Assembly: GCF_000172635.2 (NCBI RefSeq)
Contig: NC_018632.1
Location: 2,914,001 to 2,978,000, forward strand
Origin: Alteromonas macleodii ATCC 27126
GTDB taxonomy: Bacteria > Pseudomonadota > Gammaproteobacteria > Enterobacterales > Alteromonadaceae
Direction of reading: 5' to 3'
Length of the DNA: 64,000 bases
Of this stretch, positions 43,126 through 52,900 are shown piece after piece. Numbering within the stretch: the stretch's first letter is position 1; every line of letters starts with the position of its first letter. The position numbers and the translations under genes were made by a program. The notes beneath the pieces are model-generated. The model saw only the letters and a list, made by a program, of their open reading frames with translations. It did not search any database and was not told the origin of the DNA.

Positions 43126-45477
43126 TTATTTTTTAACCACCTTGACGCTTTCTACAGGTTCCTGCAGTGCAATATCAAGAACTTCATCAATCCACTTAAC
43201 CGGATGGATTGATAAATCTTTCTTCACGTTGTCTGGAATTTCTTCCAAATCACGCTCGTTATCTTTTGGAATAACGACAGTTTTAATGCCGCCTCGATGC
43301 GCAGCTAATAGTTTTTCTTTAAGTCCACCAATAGCAAGCACCTCACCACGTAGGGTGATTTCACCGGTCATAGCTACATCGCACTTCACAGGGTTACCCG
43401 TAAGTGACGAGACAAGTGCAGTGCACATAGCAATACCTGCGCTAGGGCCATCTTTCGGCGTAGCACCTTCAGGTACGTGCACGTGAATATCACGTTTCTC
43501 GTAGAAGTCATCGTTTATGCGAAGCTTTTCTGCACGACTTCTTACCACCGTCATAGCAGCCTTAATAGACTCTTGCATGACATCACCTAACGAACCCGTT
43601 GATGTCATTTTGCCTTTGCCCGGAACCGACGTTGTTTCAATGGTCAGTAAGTCACCACCTACCTGCGTCCAAGCAAGTCCTGTAACTTGGCCAATTTGAT
43701 TATCTTTGTCCGCTTTACCGTAGTCAAAGCGCTGAACGCCAAGATAGTCCTTAAGGTTATCCTGAGTTACTACTACTTTGTCTTTGCTCTTCTTAAGCAA
43801 AATATCTTTCACGGCTTTACGGCATACCTTCGATACTTCGCGCTCTAAGCTACGAACCCCGGCTTCACGGGTATAGTATCGAATCATACCGATAACGGCA
43901 GAATCGGTAATTTCCAACTCCTTCGCTTTAAGCCCATTGCGTTCCATTTGCTTACCAATTAAATGGTTCTTTGCAATGTTGAGTTTTTCATCTTCTGTGT
44001 AGCCAGATAGACGAATCACTTCCATACGGTCAAGTAATGGGCCTGGAATATTCATGCTATTAGAGGTGGCTACGAACATAACGTCTGACAGGTCGTAGTC
44101 GACTTCCAGATAATGATCACTAAAGCTATTGTTTTGCTCTGGATCTAGTACTTCAAGCAGCGCTGACGCAGGGTCGCCTCGCATATCTGATGACATCTTA
44201 TCGATTTCATCAAGTAAGAAGAGCGGGTTTTTAACCCCTACTTTCGCCATTTTTTGAACTAGCTTACCTGGCAATGAACCAATGTAGGTACGACGGTGAC
44301 CACGGATTTCAGCTTCGTCACGTACGCCACCTAGTGCCATACGCACATATTTGCGACCTGTCGCTTTAGCTATCGACTGGCCTAATGAAGTTTTACCTAC
44401 ACCTGGAGGACCAACAAGACACAGAATTGGGCCTTTTAGCTTCTTAACACGCTGCTGAACGGCTAAATACTCAAGAATGCGCTCTTTCACTTTCTCAAGG
44501 CCGTAGTGGTCTTCGTTAAGCACACCTTCTGCGCGGGAAAGATCTTTCTTAACCGGCGAGCGCTTGTTCCACGGCACGTTAGTCAACCATTCAATGTAGC
44601 TTCGAAGCACGGTAGCTTCTGCAGACATTGGTGACATCATCTTAAGCTTTTGAAGTTCAGCTTTCGCTTTATCTTCCGCTTCTTTAGGCATTTTAGCGTC
44701 GGCTATCTTTTTAGATAACGCTTCAAATTCGTCAGGTGCGTCATCCAGTTCACCCAACTCTTTCTGAATGGCCTTCATCTGCTCGTTCAAATAGTACTCG
44801 CGCTGGCTCTTTTCCATTTGCTTTTTAACGCGGGTACGAATTTTCTTTTCGACCTGCAGCAAATCAATTTCGCCTTCCATCAGCGCCATCAGATATTCAA
44901 GACGCTCATTGACGCCCTGCATCTCTAACACTTTTTGCTTTTCAGTAAGCTTAAGAGGCATATGTGCAGCCATGGTGTCGGCTAAACGAGGCGCATCTTC
45001 AATGCCATTTAGTGATGTCAGTACTTCTGGTGGAATTTTTTTGTTTAGCTTTACGTAGCCTTCAAACTGAGAAACCGCAGAGCGAATAAGCACTTCTTGT
45101 TCACTCTCATCAATCTCTTCATCAGTTTGTTTGTCTACATTAGCAACAAAGAACGGCTCTGATTGCTTATAGCTTTCAATTTCACCGCGTACACTACCTT
45201 CTACCAGCACTTTAACCGTACCGTCGGGTAGCTTTAGAAGTTGTAGGATAGTAGCAATAGTACCGACGGTATAGATGTCGTCCGCTTCAGGCTCATCTAC
45301 GCCAGCGTCTTTTTGTGCTACTAGAAAAATTTGTTTGTCATTATCCATTGCCGCTTCTAGACAACGAATTGATTTCTCACGCCCAACAAATAGGGGTATG
45401 ACCATATGCGGGTAAACAACCACGTCCCGCAAGGCAAGCACAGGAATTTCAATGCGATTTTCACGCTCAACTGTCAT
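43126..45477 (-). CDS. lon: ATP-dependent protease Lon
   Basis: Lon degrades misfolded and regulatory proteins in the cytoplasm. The 783-residue protein has the N-terminal substrate-binding domain ([19 protein letters not shown]), the AAA+ domain with Walker [10 protein letters not shown] (about residue 352) and Walker B FLLDEIDK, and the serine protease domain with PKDGPSAG (catalytic Ser) and the lysine of [15 protein letters not shown] at 45477 ([11 protein letters not shown]) is chosen; a TTG four codons earlier is not credible. It follows clpX as in E. coli and has its own heat-shock promoter. Confidence 0.98.
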   Translation of the reverse strand: MTVERENRIEIPVLALRDVVVYPHMVIPLFVGREKSIRCLEAAMDNDKQIFLVAQKDAGVDEPEADDIYTVGTIATILQLLKLPDGTVKVLVEGSVRGEIESYKQSEPFFVANVDKQTDEEIDESEQEVLIRSAVSQFEGYVKLNKKIPPEVLTSLNGIEDAPRLADTMAAHMPLKLTEKQKVLEMQGVNERLEYLMALMEGEIDLLQVEKKIRTRVKKQMEKSQREYYLNEQMKAIQKELGELDDAPDEFEALSKKIADAKMPKEAEDKAKAELQKLKMMSPMSAEATVLRSYIEWLTNVPWNKRSPVKKDLSRAEGVLNEDHYGLEKVKERILEYLAVQQRVKKLKGPILCLVGPPGVGKTSLGQSIAKATGRKYVRMALGGVRDEAEIRGHRRTYIGSLPGKLVQKMAKVGVKNPLFLLDEIDKMSSDMRGDPASALLEVLDPEQNNSFSDHYLEVDYDLSDVMFVATSNSMNIPGPLLDRMEVIRLSGYTEDEKLNIAKNHLIGKQMERNGLKAKELEITDSAVIGMIRYYTREAGVRSLEREVSKVCRKAVKDILLKKSKDKVVVTQDNLKDYLGVQRFDYGKADKDNQIGQVTGLAWTQVGGDLLTIETTSVPGKGKMTSTGSLGDVMQESIKAAMTVVRSRAEKLRINDDFYEKRDIHVHVPEGATPKDGPSAGIAMCTALVSSLTGNPVKCDVAMTGEITLRGEVLAIGGLKEKLLAAHRGGIKTVVIPKDNERDLEEIPDNVKKDLSIHPVKWIDEVLDIALQEPVESVKVVKK

Positions 45478-45510
45478 ACTTGTTCTCAATTAGTTTGAAA
45501 TGTCATTTTT

Positions 45511-45537
45511 ATATGGGGATGCAAGAGCAAAGTTCAA
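45511..45537 (-). promoter_or_regulatory. Sigma-32 heat-shock promoter of lon
   Basis: On the minus strand TTGAAC (45532-45537) is followed after 13 bases by CCCCATAT (45511-45518). The sigma-32 consensus is CTTGAAA with 11-16 bases to CCCCATNT. Initiation near 45505 leaves about 28 bases to the ATG. Confidence 0.78.
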
Positions 45538-45778
45538 TCGAAACTTATTAAAGTGCGTTAATTCCTTAACCTTACCTTCCCTGCTCTAGGGCCTGTTGAC
45601 CTTAGTATAACCATTATCGATTTTGCCTCGAATGGCAATACTAAACGCAAAAATCTAGTAGAAAGGATAGCGAGATTTGTTTTAACCGCTCAAAAATCAC
45701 CCACTTTCAAGGTATACCCTTTGGTTAAACGTAGATCAGATTAGACAGCGAAGTCTGAAACTTTGGCTGTTAAAAACA
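45538..45778. other. Gap upstream of the lon promoter
   Basis: No gene is visible between the clpX terminator and the lon promoter. It holds TAGGGCCTGTTGACC at 45587-45601, which recurs with one mismatch at 36672-36686. Nothing else stands out. Confidence 0.35.
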
Positions 45779-45804
45779 AAAAAAGGCCCTAAAGGGCCTT
45801 TTTT
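45779..45804 (-). terminator. Terminator of clpX
   Basis: AAAAAAGGCCC-TAAA-GGGCCTTTTTT is a perfect 11-bp stem with a tetraloop, 15 bases after the clpX stop, with T-runs on both strands. Confidence 0.92.
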
Positions 45805-45818
45805 CACAAAACCAGCAT

Positions 45819-47093
45819 CTATTCAGAGGCGGCTTTCTTTTCGTTGCTGTCGTAAATCAAGATAGGTTTTGATTCACCGCGAATAACGGTTTCATCAATA
45901 ACAACTTTGCTCACGTCTTCCATTGAAGGAAGGTCATACATAGTATCAAGCAAAACCGCTTCAACGATTGAGCGAAGACCACGTGCGCCTGTTTTGCGAT
46001 CCATTGCCTTTTTAGCAATAGCATTAAGTGCATCGTCACGGAACTCTAGCTCTACATCTTCCATCGAGAACAATGCACCATATTGCTTGGTGATTGCATT
46101 CTTAGGCTCGCGTAGAATTTGAATTAGTGCTTCTTCATTCAACTCTTCAAGGCTTGTTACTACCGGTAGACGTCCAATGAACTCTGGAATCAACCCATAT
46201 TTCACTAAGTCTTCAGGCTCAACTTGCTTAAACAGTTCACTGATTTGTTTGCTGTTGTCTTTCGACTTAACCGTAGCACCAAATCCAATACCCGTGTCTT
46301 TTTGTGCGCGTTGCTCAATAACTTTATCAAGACCAGCAAACGCACCACCACAGATGAACAATATCTTAGAGGTATCAACCTGCAGGAATTCCTGCTGTGG
46401 GTGCTTACGTCCACCTTGCGGAGGAACAGACGCAACCGTACCCTCAATCAACTTTAGAAGCGCCTGCTGTACACCTTCACCCGAAACGTCACGAGTGATA
46501 GATGGGTTGTCTGACTTACGAGAAATCTTATCAATTTCATCGATGTAAACAATTCCGCGCTGCGCTTTCTCTACGTCGTAGTCGCACTTCTGCAGTAACT
46601 TCTGGATGATGTTCTCAACGTCTTCGCCCACGTAGCCAGCTTCAGTTAGCGTGGTTGCGTCAGCCATGGTGAACGGAACATCAAGCAGGCGCGCTAGGGT
46701 TTCCGCTAGCAGCGTTTTACCACTACCGGTAGGTCCTATTAGCAAAATATTACTTTTGCCAAGTTCTACGCCTTCGTGAACGTCGCCATTGCGCAAGCGC
46801 TTGTAGTGGTTATATACCGCTACTGATAACACCTTCTTTGCATGTTCTTGCCCGATAACGTAATCGTCTAAGTGAGCATGAATTTCACTTGGTTTAGGTA
46901 AAGCGTCCTGCTTTTGCTTAGGCGCGATTTCCTTAATTTCTTCGCGAATGATATCGTTACATAACTCAACACACTCGTCGCAAATGAATACCGACGGGCC
47001 TGCTATTAACTTTCTTACTTCGTGTTGGCTTTTGCCACAAAACGAACAGTACAGTAGCTTATTATCACCGTCACCGCTTTGCTTATCACTCAT
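45819..47093 (-). CDS. clpX: ATP-dependent Clp protease ATP-binding subunit ClpX
   Basis: ClpX unfolds substrates and feeds them to ClpP. The 424-residue protein opens with the zinc-binding domain ([11 protein letters not shown] and CDECVEL), followed by the AAA+ module with [15 protein letters not shown] (Walker A, about residue 120) and YIDEIDKI (Walker B). The pore loop GYVGEDVE is also present. ATG at 47093 ([12 protein letters not shown]) has AGAGG eight bases upstream and matches the family; the frame extends upstream without support. It follows clpP after 74 bases. Confidence 0.98.
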   Translation of the reverse strand: MSDKQSGDGDNKLLYCSFCGKSQHEVRKLIAGPSVFICDECVELCNDIIREEIKEIAPKQKQDALPKPSEIHAHLDDYVIGQEHAKKVLSVAVYNHYKRLRNGDVHEGVELGKSNILLIGPTGSGKTLLAETLARLLDVPFTMADATTLTEAGYVGEDVENIIQKLLQKCDYDVEKAQRGIVYIDEIDKISRKSDNPSITRDVSGEGVQQALLKLIEGTVASVPPQGGRKHPQQEFLQVDTSKILFICGGAFAGLDKVIEQRAQKDTGIGFGATVKSKDNSKQISELFKQVEPEDLVKYGLIPEFIGRLPVVTSLEELNEEALIQILREPKNAITKQYGALFSMEDVELEFRDDALNAIAKKAMDRKTGARGLRSIVEAVLLDTMYDLPSMEDVSKVVIDETVIRGESKPILIYDSNEKKAASE

Positions 47094-47167
47094 TACTTTT
47101 GCCTCTGCCTTGCCTGAGCCGAAAACCAAAACGTGCTATGCACTGGCTCAGGTCTACTATAACTATA

Positions 47168-47797
47168 CTACTTAGTTGCGGCTACGTCAGATCGATTTGC
47201 TAAAACTTGGTCAACAAGGCCATATTCTTTTGCCTCAGTTGCACTCAAGAAGTTATCACGGTCTGTGTCACGCGCGACTTTTTCATAGTCTTGACCAGTA
47301 TGGTCCGCCATAAGGCGATTCAATTTCTCTTTAATAGACAGAATTTCTTTCGCGTGTATTTCAAAATCAGATGCCTGACCTTGGAAGCCACCAAGCGGTT
47401 GGTGAATCATTACGCGCGAGTTAGGTAGACAGTAGCGCTTACCTTTTGCTCCTGCAGATAGTAGAAATGCGCCCATGCTTGCAGCTTGGCCCATACATAC
47501 TGTACTCACGTCTGGCTTGATAAACTTCATCGTATCGTAAATTGCCATGCCAGCAGTTACCGAACCGCCTGGTGAGTTAATGTATAAGAAAATATCTTTC
47601 TCTGGGTTTTCAGCTTCTAAGAACAACATTTGAGCAACGATGAGGTTGGCCATGTGATCTTCAACTTGTCCTACCAAGAAAATTACGTTTTCTTTCAATA
47701 GGCGAGAATAAATGTCGTATGAGCGCTCACCTTTAGAGGTTTGCTCAACAACCATAGGAACAAGTGCATTCATTGGGTCAAACGGGGTATTAGTCAT
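47168..47797 (-). CDS. clpP: ATP-dependent Clp protease proteolytic subunit
   Basis: ClpP forms the double-heptamer peptidase chamber used with ClpX and ClpA. The 209-residue protein shows the catalytic serine in [11 protein letters not shown], the histidine in VMIHQPLGG and the aspartate in [28 protein letters not shown] is also diagnostic. It lies between tig and clpX, the standard order in gammaproteobacteria. No convincing promoter was found between it and the tig terminator, so some read-through is likely. Confidence 0.98.
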   Translation of the reverse strand: MTNTPFDPMNALVPMVVEQTSKGERSYDIYSRLLKENVIFLVGQVEDHMANLIVAQMLFLEAENPEKDIFLYINSPGGSVTAGMAIYDTMKFIKPDVSTVCMGQAASMGAFLLSAGAKGKRYCLPNSRVMIHQPLGGFQGQASDFEIHAKEILSIKEKLNRLMADHTGQDYEKVARDTDRDNFLSATEAKEYGLVDQVLANRSDVAATK

Positions 47798-47820
47798 AGC
47801 TACCTTGATTATCTAGCGTT

Positions 47821-47852
47821 AAAAACAAAAATGCTCGGAAGGCTCCGAGCAT
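47821..47852 (-). terminator. Terminator after tig
   Basis: ATGCTCGGA-AGGC-TCCGAGCAT is a perfect 9-bp stem; on the minus strand it runs into TTTTGTTTTT. It lies only 24 bases before the clpP ATG, which limits the space for a clpP promoter. Confidence 0.85.
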
Positions 47853-47895
47853 TTAAGCAGTTGCTGACAAGTAATGTCAATCAGACAGTAAAAAA

Positions 47896-49200
47896 TTACG
47901 CCTGTTTGTTCATAACCTCGTCAAAAGCTTTAGTTACTTCGGTAACTTTTGCTTGCTCAAGAACCCACTCAATAGCTTGTTCTTCTAGTGCAACGTTCTG
48001 CATTTGTTGCATAAGCTCTTGGTTGTTGTTGTAGTAATCAACAACTTCTTGCGGATCTTCATACGCTGAAGCAGCAGTTTCGATCATCTCGTTAACTTTA
48101 GCTTCGTCTGCTTTAAGTTCGTTCTGCTTGATCACTTCACCTAGAAGAAGACCAATAGATACGCGACGTTTAGCGTTGTCAGTAAACAATTCAGCAGGTA
48201 GGTCTGGAAGGTTCTGACCACCGCCTTGCTGGCTGAAACGTTGTTTAGCTTGCTCGCGAAGTGCGTTCACTTCTTGATCGATAAGCGCTTGAGGAATATC
48301 AATCTCGTTAGCTTCAACTAGCTTAGCAATAACGTCTTCTTTAACTTGCGCTTTTAGCGTTTGATTTAGTTCACGCTGCATGTTCTTACGAACTTCTGCT
48401 TTAAGCGCGTCAACTCCGCCTTCTTCAACACCGAATAGTTTAGCAAACTCTTCGTCAACTTTTGGAAGGTTTAGGCCTTCTACTTTCTTAACGGTAGTTT
48501 GGAAAACTGCATCTTTACCTTTTAGGTTTTCTGCGTGGTAGTCTTCAGGGAAAGTTACTTCGATAGTCACTTCTTCACCCGCTTTCGCGCCAACAAGTGG
48601 CTTTTCGAAACCAGGGATCATGCGATCTTTACCTAGCTCAAGAGCGAAGTCTTCTGCTTTACCACCTTCAAACTCTTCACCGTCGATAGAACCAACGAAG
48701 TCGATGATAACTTTGTCGTCTTTCTTCGCTTTACGCTTAACTTCTTTCCAAGTTGCGTGCTGCTTCTGAAGTGTTTCCATCATGTTATCTAGATCTTCGT
48801 CAGTAATTTCTACTACTGGCTTTTCGATTTCGATATCGCTAACACCTTTCACTTCTACTTCTGGGTAAACTTCGAAAGATGCTGTGAATTCTAGGTCCTG
48901 ACCGTCTTCGTCTTTAGTCAGTTCAAACTTCGGCATACCAGCAGGCTGAATTTTTTCTTGAATCACTGCTTGGTAGAAGTTTTGCTGCATAACATCGCCA
49001 GCAACTTCTTGGCGAACAGCTTGGCCGAAACGCTTTTTGATTACGTTTACAGGAACTTTACCTGGACGGAAGCCGTTGATGCGTTGTGTTTTCGCCAATT
49101 GCTGTAGACGTGACTTAACTGCTGAATCAACCGTGTCAGCTGGAACGGTGATAGTAAGACGGCGTTCTAAACCCTGGGTCGTCTCGACTGAAACTTGCAT
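47896..49200 (-). CDS. tig: Trigger factor
   Basis: Trigger factor is the ribosome-bound chaperone that meets nascent chains at the exit tunnel. The 434-residue protein has the ribosome-docking signature region ([18 protein letters not shown], around residue 45, containing the GFRxGK motif), a central FKBP-like isomerase domain ([17 protein letters not shown], about residue 160) and the C-terminal chaperone arms. It is the first gene of the tig-clpP-clpX-lon series. Confidence 0.98.
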   Translation of the reverse strand: MQVSVETTQGLERRLTITVPADTVDSAVKSRLQQLAKTQRINGFRPGKVPVNVIKKRFGQAVRQEVAGDVMQQNFYQAVIQEKIQPAGMPKFELTKDEDGQDLEFTASFEVYPEVEVKGVSDIEIEKPVVEITDEDLDNMMETLQKQHATWKEVKRKAKKDDKVIIDFVGSIDGEEFEGGKAEDFALELGKDRMIPGFEKPLVGAKAGEEVTIEVTFPEDYHAENLKGKDAVFQTTVKKVEGLNLPKVDEEFAKLFGVEEGGVDALKAEVRKNMQRELNQTLKAQVKEDVIAKLVEANEIDIPQALIDQEVNALREQAKQRFSQQGGGQNLPDLPAELFTDNAKRRVSIGLLLGEVIKQNELKADEAKVNEMIETAASAYEDPQEVVDYYNNNQELMQQMQNVALEEQAIEWVLEQAKVTEVTKAFDEVMNKQA

Positions 49201-49312
49201 TATGTTACCTCAACTATACGCCTTTACAGGCGTTTTGTTCTCAATCCCCTCTCCCGTCATGCAAGAGTTGCATATCACTCCGGGGTAGAGGTCGTTATTC
49301 GACGTTTATAAA

Positions 49313-49341
49313 ATCAAAGTTAGGACACGAAATTGTGTCAA
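49313..49341 (-). promoter_or_regulatory. Probable promoter of tig
   Basis: A perfect TTGACA (49336-49341) is followed after 17 bases by TTTGAT (49313-49318), a four-of-six -10. The leader would be about 105 bases. The rest of 49201-49546 holds no other feature I recognise. Confidence 0.5.
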
Positions 49342-49546
49342 AAAGCCAACCTGAAACAAACGTACTGGTTAAAAAAAGACGCGGTAGTATACAGCCGCAT
49401 ACCACAAGAGTCGAGAGGCAAACACAAGTTTGTAACAACCATTTGAACGCATTTTGACCAAATAGCGAAACTAATAGCCTAAATAGCGAAAAAGACAGAA
49501 TTTATGCGAATTTATTGAGCAATGAATAGAGAGGAGAGAAAGATAA

Positions 49547-49611
49547 TGGTCGGTGAGACAGGATTTGAACCTGCGACCATCCGGGGCTCTACCAACTGAG
49601 CTACGCCCACC
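49547..49611 (-). pseudogene. Chimeric tRNA remnant: 5' half of tRNA-His joined to 3' part of tRNA-Pro
   Basis: The first 33 bases (from GGTGGGCGTAGCTC through CCCCGGAT) are identical to the start of the tRNA-His gene at 50028. The last 32 bases (from GGTCGCAGG to CCGACCA) are identical to the end of the tRNA-Pro gene at 49800. The anticodon arm of both is missing, leaving a 65-base D-arm/T-arm molecule. Its ends could still pair as GGTGGG/CTCACC, but it cannot decode. Flanking bases match neither parent beyond a few positions. It looks like the scar of a deletion within a second His-Leu-Pro copy. Confidence 0.85.
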
Positions 49612-49698
49612 ATAGGGTGTGTTTGCAATTTACACGCTTTATTTTAGCAGTGTAAATACGAAAATTCAGCCTTGCTATCAGGACCTACCTGACTCGCA

Positions 49699-49775
<77 letters not shown>

Positions 49776-49799
49776 TTGGCGAATCTTCGCTGCAAAAAG

Positions 49800-49876
49800 T
49801 GGTCGGTGAGACAGGATTTGAACCTGCGACCCCTTGTACCCAAAACAAGTGCGCTACCAAGCTGCGCCACTCACCG
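49800..49876 (-). tRNA. tRNA-Pro (anticodon TGG)
   Basis: A complete 77-base tRNA: acceptor CGGTGAG/CTCACCG, D-arm GCGC-AGCTTGGTA-GCGC, anticodon stem CTTGT/ACAAG with loop TTTGGGT (TGG), T-loop TTCAAAT, and encoded ACCA end. It resembles E. coli proM and follows the truncated Leu gene after 12 bases. Confidence 0.96.
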
Positions 49877-49888
49877 ACTGTCGTACCG

Positions 49889-49944
49889 ACCTTAAAGGCA
49901 CTGGAACCTAAATCCAGCGTGTCTACCAATTCCACCACTTCCGC
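49889..49944 (-). pseudogene. Truncated tRNA-Leu (anticodon TAG)
   Basis: GCGGAAG, a D-arm GTGGAATTGGTAGACAC, and an anticodon stem CTGGA/TCCAG with loop TTTAGGT (TAG) are intact, followed by a partial variable arm ending AAGGT. The T-arm, 3' acceptor strand and CCA are absent; 12 bases later the tRNA-Pro gene begins. The 56-base remnant cannot form an acceptor stem, so it should be non-functional unless the assembly is wrong here. Confidence 0.85.
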
Positions 49945-49951
49945 GAAAAAG

Positions 49952-50028
49952 TGGGGTGGACGATGGGACTTGAACCCACGACAACCGGAATCACAATCCG
50001 GGGCTCTACCAACTGAGCTACGCCCACC
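49952..50028 (-). tRNA. tRNA-His (anticodon GTG)
   Basis: A complete 77-base tRNA with the extra G at -1 typical of histidine. Acceptor GTGGGCG pairs with CGTCCAC (one G-T pair), the anticodon loop is ATTGTGA (GTG) in stem CCGGATT...ATTCCGG-like context, and CCA is encoded. It is the first gene of the array; no arg tRNA precedes it, unlike E. coli argX-hisR-leuT-proM. Confidence 0.96.
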
Positions 50029-50222
50029 ATATTTGCCTGTCTTTAGCCTAGGTTTGCGCTTCTTTTAAAGGGTAAGCATCAGGCTTTCCATTAACGGTCG
50101 TTTACGTTGAACATTTGTGGCGAATAATTGCAGAGTAATAACTACTAGAGTATTAGTCCTATTTTATGAAACAATATAGGGCACTTGTTGACCACCCAAC
50201 CATATAAGAATCGTACAAGACT

Positions 50223-51077
50223 ATGACCGCCCATCTTATTGACGGCAAACTAATTGCCAAACAAGTTCGCCAACACGTAACCTCCTATGTTGAATCGCTT
50301 ACGCAAGCAGGTAAAAGACAACCAGGCCTAGCCGTTGTCCTTGTTGGCAGTGATGCAGCTTCTCAAGTTTATGTTTCCAATAAACGTAAAGCGTGCGAAG
50401 AAGTGGGGTTCGTTTCTCGCTCTTTCGACCTTCCTTCTGATACCACAGAAGAGACCTTGCTAAATTTAGTGGACGAGCTAAACGAAGATAAAGAGATAGA
50501 CGGAATTCTGGTACAGCTTCCTTTACCTGCAGGGTTAAATGCAGAAAAGGTACTTGAACGTATTCACCCTCATAAAGATGTCGACGGATTTCATCCATAC
50601 AACATTGGCCGCCTTGCACAGCGTATTCCTGCACTACGTCCCTGCACGCCAAAAGGCATCATGACCATGATAGAGTCAACCAAGCGCCCTGTAAAAGGCT
50701 TAGACGCGGTCATTGTAGGTGCGTCGAACATTGTGGGGCGCCCTATGAGCCTGGAACTGCTTTTAGCAGGCTGCACCGTTACTACCTGTCATAAGTTTAC
50801 TCAAGACCTTAAAAGTCACGTTCAACGTGCAGACCTACTGGTAGTCGCGGTAGGTAAACCGAACTTTATTCCTGGTGACTGGGTAAAACAGGGCGCGATT
50901 GTCATTGATGTAGGTATTAATCGCGTTAATGATGGTTCACTTGTTGGCGATGTTGATTTCGAAAAAGCGAAAGAGCGCGCAGGCTGGATAACCCCCGTTC
51001 CAGGCGGAGTTGGGCCGATGACAGTAGCCAGTTTGATAGAGAATACGCTGGAAGCTTACGTAAAATATCATTCTTAA
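50223..51077 (+). CDS. folD: Bifunctional methylenetetrahydrofolate dehydrogenase/cyclohydrolase
   Basis: FolD interconverts 5,10-methylene-, methenyl- and 10-formyl-tetrahydrofolate with NADP, feeding purine and formyl-Met synthesis. The 284-residue protein has the conserved [14 protein letters not shown] (active-site Tyr and Lys), [24 protein letters not shown] and the cofactor motif [11 protein letters not shown]. The closing [19 protein letters not shown] is the second PROSITE-type signature. It is monocistronic, with a strong terminator. The upstream region to the tRNA array holds no clear promoter. Confidence 0.97.
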   Translation: MTAHLIDGKLIAKQVRQHVTSYVESLTQAGKRQPGLAVVLVGSDAASQVYVSNKRKACEEVGFVSRSFDLPSDTTEETLLNLVDELNEDKEIDGILVQLPLPAGLNAEKVLERIHPHKDVDGFHPYNIGRLAQRIPALRPCTPKGIMTMIESTKRPVKGLDAVIVGASNIVGRPMSLELLLAGCTVTTCHKFTQDLKSHVQRADLLVVAVGKPNFIPGDWVKQGAIVIDVGINRVNDGSLVGDVDFEKAKERAGWITPVPGGVGPMTVASLIENTLEAYVKYHS

Positions 51078-51103
51078 AGTACAAATAGTTCAACCTAAAT
51101 GTT

Positions 51104-51130
51104 AGGCAGAAATCAAATTTCTGCCTTTTT
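51104..51130 (+). terminator. Terminator of folD
   Basis: AGGCAGAAAT-CAA-ATTTCTGCCT is a perfect 10-bp stem with a three-base loop and a T-run, 27 bases after the stop. Confidence 0.92.
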
Positions 51131-51182
51131 GTTTTATACTCCCCTCACGTTGAACACAGACTCAAACTGACCTACACCTTTT

Positions 51183-51761
51183 ATGGCAGAACCAACATCT
51201 CCTTTATGGGAACAGCACGTAATTGATGCAACGCTTAAATGGGTTGACGACATTGTGATAAAACACAACTTTTGTCCCTTTGCGCGCTATGTAAGAACAC
51301 CTCATCAAATTCGGTGTGTGGTAATTGAGGGCGATGCGGGAAATGTCGTTCAATCGCTATACGATGAGTTGCGGCATTTAGAAGATAACGACACCACCGC
51401 TACAACACTAATTGCACTCACGCATTCAACCCTTGCTGATTTCAACGAATATCTCGATGTATTGGCTATTAGCGATAATATGCTACACGACTGGGGATAC
51501 AGCGGCACTTACCAACTTGCCAGCTTCCACCCCAATTATGTATTCGACGGTAGCGACGTAGACGATGCTGAAAACTATACCAATCGTTCACCCTACCCGC
51601 TTTTGCATTTGATTCGTGAAGCTGATATCACACGCTACATGAAGAAAGAAGAGGATGCCGAAAAGATATTCAGCCATAACATTGAAAAAGCACGGACGCT
51701 TGGGTGCCCTTATTTTGAGGGCGTGTTAGACACGCTTAAAAAAGATAAGCCCGCTCGATAA
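51183..51761 (+). CDS. DUF1415 family protein, function unknown
   Basis: The 192-residue soluble protein belongs to a widespread but uncharacterised proteobacterial family. The N-terminal CPFARYVR block and the SFHPNYVFDG and NRSPYPLLHLIRE blocks are the parts I recognise as conserved. The cysteine in NFCPFA and the histidines in FHPNY suggest a metal or redox site, but this is only a guess. No signal peptide or membrane span is seen. It stands alone on the plus strand between folD and trmO, about 240 bases from the next gene. Confidence 0.8.
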   Translation: MAEPTSPLWEQHVIDATLKWVDDIVIKHNFCPFARYVRTPHQIRCVVIEGDAGNVVQSLYDELRHLEDNDTTATTLIALTHSTLADFNEYLDVLAISDNMLHDWGYSGTYQLASFHPNYVFDGSDVDDAENYTNRSPYPLLHLIREADITRYMKKEEDAEKIFSHNIEKARTLGCPYFEGVLDTLKKDKPAR

Positions 51762-51998
51762 AACACGGGAAGCTTACCTTTTTTGTACAATGTAAAAAAC
51801 ACGCACTAAAAAGAGAATAAGCTCGTGATGCGAGCAGGCCTAAAGTATTGGATTACTCCAGGGAACCCAAATAAGCAGCGCCTTATAACAAGCAGGATGT
51901 TTATTTGGCTCAAGCTTTCACTTGAAACGTCACTTTACCTGCAAATTATGTGAGTAATATGACAACGTTACACATTTTGACTTCGTTAGGGCTAAAAC

Positions 51999-52718
51999 GT
52001 GAATACCCACAATTCATTTTCTCTCGAGGCGATAGCGACCGTCGCTACGCCTTTCAAGCAAAAGTTTGCTATTCCAAGGCAGCCCAACTTGGCTAACGCC
52101 GAAGGTGTTATTACCTTCGAAGAAGGCTTTAACGATATCAATTTGCTTAAAGGGATAGAGAATTACAGTCACCTGTGGCTGCTTTTTATCTTTCACCAAA
52201 ACATTGAACGCGGTTGGAAAAATACGGTAAAAGCCCCTCGTCTAGGTGGTAATGCAACTATGGGCGTATTGGCAAGTCGCAGTACCCACCGACCTAATGG
52301 GATTGGCATGTCTGTGGTGAAAAACAAAGGTGTGGTTAGCAGTAATGGACAGACACAGTTAGTGGTTGAAGGGGTAGATTTAGTCGACGGCACACCACTT
52401 GTCGATATCAAACCCTATATCGCGTACGCTGATAGTGTTCCTAGCGCCAGCGATAATCTTGATGACATTAACCCCATACCCAATCGCGACGTATCATTCG
52501 CCGATACAATCCAGCCCACACTTGCTGAAATAGAGAAAAAGCACCGTGGTTTTTCTGCCTTGGTGACTGCGGTACTGTCCCAAGACCCTCGCCCAGCCTA
52601 TAAACAGCATATTGAAAATGATGAGAAAACCTACCGCGTGACGCTATACGATATTGATGTAGGGTTTGAAATAAGAGATGCCGCCGTTAAGGTGACCGAA
52701 CTGGTTCATTTAGGATAA
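51999..52718 (+). CDS. trmO: tRNA (t6A37) methyltransferase TrmO
   Basis: TrmO (TsaA/YaeB) methylates N6-threonylcarbamoyladenosine at position 37 of tRNA-Thr(GGU) using S-adenosylmethionine, with an unusual beta-barrel fold. The 239-residue protein shows the family blocks IPRQPNL, YSHLWLLFIFHQN, ASRSTHRPNGIGMSVV and VDGTPLVDIKPYI, and a C-terminal domain with LSQDPRPAYK. The start is GTG at 51999 with AGGG seven bases upstream. The gene stands alone with about 240 bases upstream and 180 downstream. Confidence 0.93.
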   Translation: MNTHNSFSLEAIATVATPFKQKFAIPRQPNLANAEGVITFEEGFNDINLLKGIENYSHLWLLFIFHQNIERGWKNTVKAPRLGGNATMGVLASRSTHRPNGIGMSVVKNKGVVSSNGQTQLVVEGVDLVDGTPLVDIKPYIAYADSVPSASDNLDDINPIPNRDVSFADTIQPTLAEIEKKHRGFSALVTAVLSQDPRPAYKQHIENDEKTYRVTLYDIDVGFEIRDAAVKVTELVHLG

Positions 52719-52900
52719 TTACACTATTAGTGTTAACAGTCTGTGGCGAAATAGCTCACAGTTAATTAGAATACGCCCAAACGTGTGACACCTTATCTCG
52801 GTTCAAGCATTTCGCAATGTTTTGTTTTGCGAATTGCCGTTTGCGAAAGAGCATCACACTAACCGTAATAAATACATTTATAACAGGATACCTGCTTTAC

